From CAVRUZ01 sp963724495 (GTDB lineage: Bacteria; Actinomycetota; Actinomycetes; Propionibacteriales; DAIQRJ01), in the NCBI GenBank assembly GCA_963724495.1, contig CAVRUZ010000007.1:60898-124897 (forward strand): a stretch of DNA of 64,000 bases. Reading direction: 5' to 3'. Each line of letters starts with the position of its first letter. Positions within the stretch are counted from its first letter, which is position 1. Positions 53,630-60,711 of the stretch are shown piece by piece. Position numbers and translations under genes: made by a program. The notes beneath the pieces are model-generated. The model was given only the letters and a program-made list of their open reading frames with translations. It searched no databases and was not told where the DNA came from.

Positions 53630-54507
53630 GCAGGCCGCACGAGCTCGACCGCCGCCTGGCAGAGGTCTTCCGTCCACGTGGTCACGTCGTTCTCGACGCT
53701 CCACACAGCGTTGAACAGATGGTTGATCGCCCGGTAGAGGCCGATCCGCGGGTCGCGCGGGTCGGCACCGGATGCGGCCACCAGCCGGGGTTGCAGCACG
53801 TCCTGGATGCGGTCGCCGGCAGGACCGCCCATCGAGAACGTGGCGACGTCGTACAGCGGATCGCCGATGATCGCAGCTGCCCAGTCCAGGATTCCGGTGA
53901 CCGCGCCGGTCGGGTCGACGAGTATGTGCGAGAGACCCAGATCGCCGTTGAGAATGCTGCCGTGTGGCAGGGCCAGCGCCGTCGAGTCGATCACGTGATG
54001 CGCTGACGCGGCGAAGTCGCCCGGCAGCCGGTCGCCAAGCCGGGTGGCCGTTTCGGTGATCTGCCGATGGAGCCAGGCCGGCCACGACGGTGACGTGCCG
54101 CGGCCGTCGTCGCCTACCCATCCCCAGCCTGGCATCGCGGTTCCGCGCAGGATCTTCAGATTGCGAGCGACGTCGGCGATTGCCGTGTCGATCACGTCCA
54201 AGGTCGCGTTGCTGGCATCGAAGCTGACACCGGGCAGGCGGGGCATCACGATCCAGGAGCCACCGGGCAGCCGGGCGTCGATGCCGCTGTCGACGACGTC
54301 TGGTGCTGGTACTCCTGCGGTCCGGACCTGCTGTGTGACAAGAGCTTCCGCGATCGTGCTGCGGTCACCGTTGGCCTTGAGGAAGAGGTTGTCGATCTCG
54401 ATCACCACCGACGCACCCCAGGTCTCGTGCACGGTGACAGGGCCGGTGACGCGGTGGCGCTCACGCAGAATCTCAGCGGCGATCTCGGGGCCCGCGTCGG
54501 TGGTCAT
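53623..54507 (-). CDS. Aminoglycoside phosphotransferase (APH) family kinase-like protein
   Basis: This APH-fold phosphotransferase of 294 residues has a small lobe with FLKANGD-type lysine. The catalytic loop reads GSILNGDLGLSHILVD, where the Asp is kept but the usual HGDxxxxN is NGDLGLSH, a noticeable departure. The metal-binding segment is ILDWAAAIIGDPLYD. Substrates of such chromosomal kinases include sugars, choline-like compounds and antibiotics; none is indicated. I chose ATG 54507; the frame is open far upstream without support. It is convergent to DinB. Confidence 0.83.
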   Translation of the reverse strand: MTTDAGPEIAAEILRERHRVTGPVTVHETWGASVVIEIDNLFLKANGDRSTIAEALVTQQVRTAGVPAPDVVDSGIDARLPGGSWIVMPRLPGVSFDASNATLDVIDTAIADVARNLKILRGTAMPGWGWVGDDGRGTSPSWPAWLHRQITETATRLGDRLPGDFAASAHHVIDSTALALPHGSILNGDLGLSHILVDPTGAVTGILDWAAAIIGDPLYDVATFSMGGPAGDRIQDVLQPRLVAASGADPRDPRIGLYRAINHLFNAVWSVENDVTTWTEDLCQAAVELVRPAQ

Positions 54508-54640
54508 TCCGGCCACTCTGCTGTCGGGCCGAGGTGAGGTCAATCGGTATTCGGACTGCGCGACCTCCGGTACGCAGACGTTGACGGTGCCATCGCGAGC
54601 GGGTCTACAGTCCTGGCATCCCGACCCGCGGAGGTGTCGC

Positions 54641-55447
54641 ATGAGCGTCCCTGACGATCGCATCACCACCTTCCACGGCCTGCATGCCTCCGGTTGCTTC
54701 GTGATGCCGAACCCGTGGGACGTGGGCACTGCGCTGGTTCTGGAACAGATGGGCTTCCCGGCCTTGGCCACCACCAGTGCCGGACTGGCATGGACCCTGG
54801 GCCTGTCGGACACCCACCTCACGCTTGACCAGACACTGGAACATCTGCGTGAGATCGCCGCCGCGGTGAGAGTGCCCGTGAACGCCGACTTCCAGGGCGG
54901 GTACGCCAGAGACCCTGAACAGGTCGGCGCGAACGTGAAGTCGGCGACAGAGACCGGAATCGCCGGGCTCTCGATCGAAGACTCCTCGGGCGACCCGGCA
55001 GACCCACTGTTCGACTTCGACCTGTCGGTCGAGCGAGTCGCGGCGGCGCGGCAGGCGATCGACGAGAGCGGCACGGGTGTCCTGCTCACTGGTCGCTCCG
55101 AGGGCTTCGTGGTCGGCCGCCCCGACATCGACGAGGCGATCCGCAGGCTGCTCGCCTACAGCGAAGCGGGAGCCGACTGTCTCTACGCCCCACGAATCGA
55201 CAATGCCGAGCAGGTTGCGGCGATCGTCTCGGCCGTCGCCCCCAAGCCGGTGAACCTGCTGATCAACGCGCCGTTCATCACGGTCGCGGAAGCGGCGCAG
55301 CTGGGAGTACGTCGCATCAGCGTCGGCGGAACTCTCGCGCGCACCGCCTGGGGTGGTGCTCTTCAGGCCATCCGCGAGATTGCCGAGTCGGGGACGTTCT
55401 CCAAGTTCGACGGGCTCCCCGACGTCGAAGCCTTGTTCAGCGGCTGA
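54641..55447 (+). CDS. Isocitrate lyase/PEP mutase family enzyme
   Basis: This TIM-barrel enzyme of 268 residues is of the PEP mutase/isocitrate lyase superfamily. The conserved start is GCFVMPNPWDVGTALVLEQMG; metal and substrate region motifs are ATTSAGLAWTLG, VPVNADFQGGYA (metal-binding Asp) and GLSIEDSSG. The 2-methylisocitrate lyase-type KKCGH motif is not seen; the corresponding stretch is LLTGRSEG. It cleaves or rearranges a C-C or P-C bond in a carboxylic acid; the exact reaction is open. ATG 54641 has GGAGGTG upstream. Confidence 0.87.
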   Translation: MSVPDDRITTFHGLHASGCFVMPNPWDVGTALVLEQMGFPALATTSAGLAWTLGLSDTHLTLDQTLEHLREIAAAVRVPVNADFQGGYARDPEQVGANVKSATETGIAGLSIEDSSGDPADPLFDFDLSVERVAAARQAIDESGTGVLLTGRSEGFVVGRPDIDEAIRRLLAYSEAGADCLYAPRIDNAEQVAAIVSAVAPKPVNLLINAPFITVAEAAQLGVRRISVGGTLARTAWGGALQAIREIAESGTFSKFDGLPDVEALFSG

Positions 55448-55489
55448 GGCCGTCGGCACGCGCTTCGCCTCCTCTGCAGGTGCAGTGCC

Positions 55490-55519
55490 TTGCAATCCGC
55501 GATACTTGGTTGCTAGCAT
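55490..55519 (+). promoter_or_regulatory. Promoter of the RHH-VOC operon, probably leaderless
   Basis: TTGCAA (55490-55495) and TAGCAT (55514-55519) are separated by 18 bases. The -10 ends six bases before the ATG at 55526, so transcription would start at the initiation codon itself, giving a leaderless mRNA. No ribosome site is present, which agrees. Confidence 0.6.
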
Positions 55520-55525
55520 TCTGGC

Positions 55526-55729
55526 ATGACATCAAGCGAGGGGTCGCGCAAGAGGGCTGACGGCACGGAGACGAACTCCGCGGCCAAGGTGCAGATGAAC
55601 GTCTACCTGCCACCGGCGCTGGTGCGGCGCGTCAAACACAGAGCCATCGACGAGGAGTCCAGCTTGTCCGGCCTCGTCGAGCAGGCTCTGGCCGAGTACC
55701 TACAACGACACGGAGAGTCAGACCGATGA
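55526..55729 (+). CDS. Ribbon-helix-helix (CopG/Arc-type) small protein
   Basis: This protein of 67 residues has a polar N-terminus followed by a ribbon-helix-helix domain: beta strand VQMNVYLPPALVRRVK, then helices through DEESSLSGLVEQALAEYLQR. RHH proteins are DNA-binding dimers, often antitoxins or local regulators. The ATG appears to be the transcription start. The stop overlaps the following VOC-like gene by four bases (ATGA), so the two are one unit. Confidence 0.82.
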   Translation: MTSSEGSRKRADGTETNSAAKVQMNVYLPPALVRRVKHRAIDEESSLSGLVEQALAEYLQRHGESDR

Positions 55730-56487
55730 ACGAGACAGAAGTCGCCCGGGCAACAGTTCTGGTCAGGCCGATGCGATTCACGGCACACCTGTCGGCCATG
55801 CAGGAATTCCTTGGCCTACTTGGCTATTCGACCAGGCTGAGTCGCGACCACCGTTGGGCCACCATGGTCGGTGTATCGGGCGAGGTGGGGTTGCACGACA
55901 CGGCGGTCAGTGCGAGCGGCGCACCGTCCGGCACGACGGACCTGATGTTCGAGGTCGACAAGGCCGAGACACTTGCGCTCCAGTTCGCGCAGGCTGGCTT
56001 CGACCAGGTCGATATCTATGACGAAGCCTGGGGTCGCGTGCTGCTGGTGAAGGACGGCGACTCGGAGCTCTACTTCGACGAACGGCCCGACGACCTGTAC
56101 GGGTATCGGGTCGAAGACCCCCGACCGGAGCATGGGGTCGCGTCGATGCCGGTGCTGCACGGACCCACAAGAGGTCCGCTCGACCGGCTGTTGTCAGTAG
56201 CCGGGCTGGTGCGGCTCGACGAAGGCGACGGCGAGCGGTGGACCGTCTGGAGCGCAGCGGGTGGTGGTCTCGTTGCCCGGCAGCAGGCCGGTGCCGGCTC
56301 GACAAAGGGCGCCGTCACGCTGGGCTTCCGCACGCATGAGCCCCTCACCGAACTCGCTCGCCGGCTGACGGCCGCGGGCCACCCAGGCGTGGCGCTTTCC
56401 GACGAGTCCGCCTTCGAGCTGACGGTGATCGATCCCGATGGTGAACGTGTGATTGTTCAGGCAGCCATGGAGAATCGCCGCTCGTGA
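55726..56487 (+). CDS. Two-domain VOC-like protein
   Basis: This protein of 253 residues appears to contain two VOC (glyoxalase-fold) modules. The first has VLVRPMRFTAHLSAMQEFLG and a WGRVLLVKDGDSELYFDERP strand pair; the second has VLHGPTRGPLDRLLSVAGL and ends with ELTVIDPDGERVIVQAAM. It is translationally coupled to the ribbon-helix-helix protein. The combination suggests a ligand-binding or detoxifying protein under control of its own small regulator. Function otherwise unknown. Confidence 0.75.
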   Translation: MNETEVARATVLVRPMRFTAHLSAMQEFLGLLGYSTRLSRDHRWATMVGVSGEVGLHDTAVSASGAPSGTTDLMFEVDKAETLALQFAQAGFDQVDIYDEAWGRVLLVKDGDSELYFDERPDDLYGYRVEDPRPEHGVASMPVLHGPTRGPLDRLLSVAGLVRLDEGDGERWTVWSAAGGGLVARQQAGAGSTKGAVTLGFRTHEPLTELARRLTAAGHPGVALSDESAFELTVIDPDGERVIVQAAMENRRS

Positions 56488-56522
56488 ACCCGTGCAGAGT
56501 CCTGGCTCGGTAGATTGGCGCG

Positions 56523-57512
56523 ATGGGGGACAGCCAGCCGCGTAGGCGCTGGGCGGTGCTTGGTCTCCTGTTCGGTGCGCCGGTGAGCGCGGAGTACGTC
56601 CAGGCCTACCTCACCGCCACCGGTGATGCCCTCGAACTGCTGGCGGGCCTGCTCATCCTGGCTCCGCTGTACGGAGGGGCAGCGCTGCTGATCCGGGAGG
56701 TGGCCGTCCGCACCGGCCGAGGCTGGCCGGGGATCCTGCTGCTCGGCGCAGCGTTCGGCGTGCTGATGCCGGGCATGGTCGACCTGTCACTCTTCACCGA
56801 GCACAGGTCCGACGTGACCGGCTGGGACGAACTGTGGTCGCCGACATCGGTCCTGGGGATCAGCGTTCATGCCGGGATCGCGTGGTCATTGGGCCATGTC
56901 GTGATGAGCATCGGTGTGCCGATCGCCCTCCTCGACGCTCTGGCACCGAAGCTGCGTGGACGCTCACTCCTCGGGCGCAAGGGTCTCGTCGTCGTGGTCA
57001 TCCTGTGGCTTGCCTCTGCCGCGCTGATCAACAGCGACTCGCGGGGGCCCGACACCACGCCCAACGCGGCGCAAGTCGCATGTGTCCTGGCTGTGGCAGT
57101 CGGGTTTGTTCTCGTTGCCATGACGCGGCTCGGCCTGCCGATCCGCCGCCGCGAAGAGAGGCGAGCCTGGGGCACCTTCCCCTGCCTGGGGCTTGGACTG
57201 GCCACCATGCTGACCGTGGACCTGTTGCCGCCAACCTGGATCGGCCTTGTCCTGCTGGTGGTTCTGGTCCTGGGCATCGGCGTCGTGGTGGCACGTGCTG
57301 CCCGTTCGACTGCATGGGGGCTGCCCCAGGTCACCGCCCTGGCCAGCGGCGCCCTGATCGAGCGTGCGCTCGTCGGGTTCTTGGCGCCTACCCCACCTGG
57401 TGTCGACATGATCGCCAAGCTCGCCCAGAACGCTGTCCTGCTGGCTCTCGTGCTCGTCGTGGTGATCCTCGCGATCCGGGCCGCACAGCCGGAGCGAGTC
57501 GACGTCACTTGA
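56523..57512 (+). CDS. Hypothetical multi-spanning membrane protein
   Basis: This membrane protein of 329 residues has about nine hydrophobic segments (for example LELLAGLLILAPLYGGAALL, GILLLGAAFGVLMPGMVDLS, GLVLLVVLVLGIGVVVARAA, AVLLALVLVVVILAIRAA). No known transporter signature is recognised. A TAGATT -10-like sequence ends six bases before the ATG, and there is no ribosome site, so it may also be leaderless. It is separate from the preceding VOC gene by 35 bases. Confidence 0.75.
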   Translation: MGDSQPRRRWAVLGLLFGAPVSAEYVQAYLTATGDALELLAGLLILAPLYGGAALLIREVAVRTGRGWPGILLLGAAFGVLMPGMVDLSLFTEHRSDVTGWDELWSPTSVLGISVHAGIAWSLGHVVMSIGVPIALLDALAPKLRGRSLLGRKGLVVVVILWLASAALINSDSRGPDTTPNAAQVACVLAVAVGFVLVAMTRLGLPIRRREERRAWGTFPCLGLGLATMLTVDLLPPTWIGLVLLVVLVLGIGVVVARAARSTAWGLPQVTALASGALIERALVGFLAPTPPGVDMIAKLAQNAVLLALVLVVVILAIRAAQPERVDVT

Positions 57513-57543
57513 CGTGAACCCGCGACGGACCGACGCTGCGCTC

Positions 57544-58059
57544 ATGGACCCTTTCCTCGGTGAGATCAGGCTGTTCCCGTACACCTTCGCGCCGCGTGGT
57601 TGGGCATTCTGCAATGGGCAGATCCTCAGCATCTCCCAGAACACTGCCCTGTTCGCGCTGATCGGCACCTTCTACGGCGGGGACGGACGGACCACCTTTG
57701 CGCTGCCCGACCTCCGCGGGCGGGTGGCGGTCTCGTCCGGCCAGGGCCCCGGCCTCAGCAACTACGACCTAGCTGCGATCGGCGGCGCCGAGTCGGTCAC
57801 CCTGACCGAGAGCGAGATGCCAGCGCACCGACACCGGATGGCGGTGAACGGGCAGTCGGGCGGCTTCAGCAGCGCGAACAATCGCTACATCGGCCGGGCC
57901 CCCAACGAGAAGGCCTACGCCGGAGCACCCAACGGCAAGACCCTGAACCCGGATGCGATTGCTCCTGCCGGTGGGGGTCAGCCGCACGAGAACCGGCCGC
58001 CTCACCTCACGCTCAACTACTGCATCGCGCTCCAGGGCATCTTCCCGTCGCGGGATTGA
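57544..58059 (+). CDS. Phage tail collar domain protein (microcystin-dependent-protein type)
   Basis: This protein of about 171 residues has the tail-collar fold. The opening EIRLFPYTFAPRGWAFCNGQ and GTFYGGDGRTTFALPDLRGR are the family signature, followed by a variable middle and the ending PPHLTLNYCIALQGIFPS. In bacteria such genes usually occur in groups of two or three, outside phages, with unknown function; here it is single. The start is ATG 57544 or GTG 57514; neither has a strong ribosome site. No phage genes are near. Confidence 0.86.
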   Translation: MDPFLGEIRLFPYTFAPRGWAFCNGQILSISQNTALFALIGTFYGGDGRTTFALPDLRGRVAVSSGQGPGLSNYDLAAIGGAESVTLTESEMPAHRHRMAVNGQSGGFSSANNRYIGRAPNEKAYAGAPNGKTLNPDAIAPAGGGQPHENRPPHLTLNYCIALQGIFPSRD

Positions 58060-58252
58060 TTCGTTCGCGCACGTCCTTGCCCGCACGCTCGGCCGTCCCT
58101 ATTCTCGTGATCGGTCTCGGCAGCCGGCCGCTCGCTCCCCACGGGGAATGGTGAATGCCGCATCGCATATCCATCCGTCGCACTCGACGCCCACAGTGGC
58201 GGACCGGTCGGCAACGCGAGCCCTGACATCGGCACCGCCGAAGGGTGATCGC

Positions 58253-58876
58253 ATGAACGACGAGCACTACAAGCAGATGGCGCGTCGGTTGCGCACCGAC
58301 CTCTCCGAGTCGGGCGTGGACGTGAGCCACAGCCAGGCGCTGGAGATGGTGGCGCACCAACACGGTGCACGTGACTGGAACACCCTCGCCGCCAGCATCG
58401 ACAAGGCACCCGCAGCACGCGTTCGGGTCGACCGCGCGGTCGGCGCCGACGCCGTCCAGGTTCACGAGGTCGTGCCGTTCCTGCATCCCGTCTCAATGGA
58501 GAAGTCGCTCGCGTTCTACTGCGACCTCCTCGGGTTCCGGATCGCGCTTTCGTGGCCATCGCCGGACGACGTGAGGTGGTGCCGACTCGAACATGGGCAT
58601 GCTGCGTTGATGTTGCAGCCGCCTGGCGATCTCGACCGGCGGGCGCCGGGCACCGCCCTCGGCGAGGGACTGAGCCTGACCTTCATGTGCTCGGATGCCC
58701 TGGCGATCTACGACGCCGTCGTCGATGCCGGCGTCGTGTCCGAGGAACCGATGGTCGGCAATCACATGTGGGTGGTGACCCTCCGAGATCCGGACGGATG
58801 CAGGATCGAGTTCGAGTCAGGCACCCTCGCGCCCGAGGGGTCGACGCTTTCCGAGGTACGTGGATCAGCAAGCTGA
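58253..58876 (+). CDS. Glyoxalase superfamily protein with N-terminal helical domain and VOC domain
   Basis: This protein has 207 residues. The N-terminal segment (RTDLSESGVDVSHSQALEMV, AHQHGARDWNTLAA) is the small helical domain found before certain glyoxalase-like proteins. From residue 75 on there is a VOC domain (VVPFLHPVSMEKSLAFYCDL, WVVTLRDPDGCRIEFESG) of the bleomycin-resistance type. ATG 58253 has AAGGGTG upstream. It overlaps the convergent MFS gene by 12 bases. The 190 bases before it hold nothing recognisable. Confidence 0.85.
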   Translation: MNDEHYKQMARRLRTDLSESGVDVSHSQALEMVAHQHGARDWNTLAASIDKAPAARVRVDRAVGADAVQVHEVVPFLHPVSMEKSLAFYCDLLGFRIALSWPSPDDVRWCRLEHGHAALMLQPPGDLDRRAPGTALGEGLSLTFMCSDALAIYDAVVDAGVVSEEPMVGNHMWVVTLRDPDGCRIEFESGTLAPEGSTLSEVRGSAS

Positions 58877-60025
58877 CACTGTGGTCGGCTGGCGGTGGCG
58901 CAGTCCCAGAAGTCCCGCCGTGCTGATCGTCGCCAGGATCACCAGACAGGGAGCGAATGCCCTCGGGTCAAAGGCCAGGGCGAATCCGAGGATGGTCGGG
59001 AAGGTGACCGCACCGAGGGACGATGCGGCGGCCTGGAGACCGACCAGGCGGTCGACATGCTCAGGTGTCGTTCGCTCCCTGGTGGTGAGCACCAGCAACG
59101 GGTAGATCGGCGCGGCGCTGAGGCCGATCAGCAGGATCGCCGCAGCGCCGAGAACCGGTGACGGAGCGAACGTGAGTGCCGTGGCGCCGAGGAGGGCGAT
59201 GGACGCCGAGGTGAGCATCGTCCACGTTCCCAGTCGTTCGGCGATCGATCCGAGTACGACGCGGCCCGCGACCATGGCCACCCAGTAGCCGGAGACGACG
59301 GCGCCCGCGACCGAGGGGTCGAGGTGAACCCGCTCCAGCAGATAGACGTAGCCCCAGAGCCCGACGCCGGATTCGATGCCGGTCTGGACGGCGACGACGC
59401 ATGTGCCGGTGATCGCGCGGGGTTGTCGCAACAGGGTCCGCACGGGCCCGCGTCCGGGCAATGGTCGATCCTGCTGGGGTGTTGGTGCCTCACGGGCCCA
59501 GCGGTGGGCGGTGCGACCGAACAGCACCATCAGCAGGATCTGCAGCCCGAGCACGATGCCGTACGCCCAACGCCAGCTCGCACCCTGATCGAGAACGGCT
59601 GCGACGATCAACGGGGAGGTCGCCGCGCCGACGCCGTAGCTGGCGTGCATCCAGTTGATCTGCCGGGCCCCGAAGTGCCGGGCGGCGAAGGCGTTGAGGG
59701 CAGAGTCGATGGCACCACCGGCGAGACCGGCGGGAACGGCCGACGCAACCACCAGCCAATATCCGGGTGCCAGCACACAGCACAACAGGGCGACCGCGGA
59801 GACACCCACGCTCGTGGTGAGAAGGCGACCCATGCCGAGCCGCGCGAGGGCCCACGTCCATCCGCTGCTGGCGACGATGTTCGCCGCCACGCCGAAGGGC
59901 AGGACAAGACTCATGGCTGCCAGCGGCTGACCGAAGGACTCGCGCATGGAGGGCCACGCGACGCCGATCAGGTTGTCGGGCAAGGCGATGCTGAAGAACG
60001 CGAAGAGCGCCAGGACGAAGAACAT
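58865..60025 (-). CDS. MFS family transporter
   Basis: This major facilitator of 386 residues has about twelve helices. The first begins FVLALFAFFSIALPDNLIGV, whose Asp-Asn after helix 1 resembles FucP/glucose-type or FHS-family members, and the second half has VYLLERVHLDPSVAGAVVSG and MVAGRVVLGSIAERLG. It may carry a sugar or export a drug; the substrate is not indicated. The start is ATG 60025 with CGGAAG upstream. The 258 bases between it and the next gene (60026-60282) show nothing convincing. Confidence 0.85.
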   Translation of the reverse strand: MFFVLALFAFFSIALPDNLIGVAWPSMRESFGQPLAAMSLVLPFGVAANIVASSGWTWALARLGMGRLLTTSVGVSAVALLCCVLAPGYWLVVASAVPAGLAGGAIDSALNAFAARHFGARQINWMHASYGVGAATSPLIVAAVLDQGASWRWAYGIVLGLQILLMVLFGRTAHRWAREAPTPQQDRPLPGRGPVRTLLRQPRAITGTCVVAVQTGIESGVGLWGYVYLLERVHLDPSVAGAVVSGYWVAMVAGRVVLGSIAERLGTWTMLTSASIALLGATALTFAPSPVLGAAAILLIGLSAAPIYPLLVLTTRERTTPEHVDRLVGLQAAASSLGAVTFPTILGFALAFDPRAFAPCLVILATISTAGLLGLRHRQPTTVSAC

Positions 60026-60282
60026 GAGGAACTTCCGGGTGTGGGTCGACGAGGGCGGGTGCTCGCGCTGTCGACGCGTCCCGGGCTGAGGTCGGCGGCC
60101 GTGCTGCGTGGCCGTGCTCAGGCAGGTGGATTACAGGAGAAGCTCTGCGGGGCAGGCACACCCTGACGCGTTCGGTCAGCGCGTGCCCGGCACTCCGGGT
60201 GTCAGTCGATCCACCACGACAGCCTGACCGTCGGCACTCCCACGGTCAACCGGGTTCGTCACCCAGCCCGCAAGTCCCGAGA

Positions 60283-60696
60283 TCAGGCCACGAAGATGCA
60301 GAACGGATGCCCGGCCGGGTCCGCGAGCACATAGAGCGGCTCGCCGGCATCGTCGGTTCGGTCCAACAACAGTTCCGCGCCCAGCGACTCGGCACGCTCA
60401 CGGTGCTTTCGCAGGTCCTCCAAACTCGGCACGGTGAAGTCGAGGTGCATCTGCATCGGGACCTCGTGGGTCGGCCAGGTCGTCCGTTCCAGCCGCTCCA
60501 CCTGCTGGAACGCCAGCTTCCGCGTTCCGTTCGAGTCGATCAGAACGAGCCAGTCGGCCTCATCCGGGCTGCCGTCGGTCGGCGGCTCGTCGCCCTGCCG
60601 GTACCGCAGACCCAGGAGTTCGCGGTAGAACTCGGCCAGTGCCCGTGCATCGAGGCAGTCGATCGCGGTGTGCAACAGCTCGGGAAAGTCGGCCAT
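60283..60696 (-). CDS. VOC family protein
   Basis: This single VOC domain of 137 residues shows the typical actinobacterial pattern: LLHTAIDCLDARALAEFYRE, LLGLRYRQGDEPP, MQMHLDFTVPSLEDLRKHRE, VLADPAGHPFCIFVA. The His/Glu metal positions are kept. Its ligand is unknown. It sits downstream of the two-component system in the same direction, 15 bases after the kinase-DUF4153 gene, so it may be the last gene of that transcript. Confidence 0.9.
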   Translation of the reverse strand: MADFPELLHTAIDCLDARALAEFYRELLGLRYRQGDEPPTDGSPDEADWLVLIDSNGTRKLAFQQVERLERTTWPTHEVPMQMHLDFTVPSLEDLRKHRERAESLGAELLLDRTDDAGEPLYVLADPAGHPFCIFVA

Positions 60697-60711
60697 GCCG
60701 CCCTTCCTATC

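Noticed and set aside
55526..56487. Classical type II toxin-antitoxin pair
   Set aside because: The downstream gene is a 253-residue VOC-like protein, not a RelE, MazF, VapC or other known toxin.
57544..58059. Prophage or injection-system remnant
   Set aside because: A single tail-collar gene with no integrase, capsid, tail or attachment sequence nearby.
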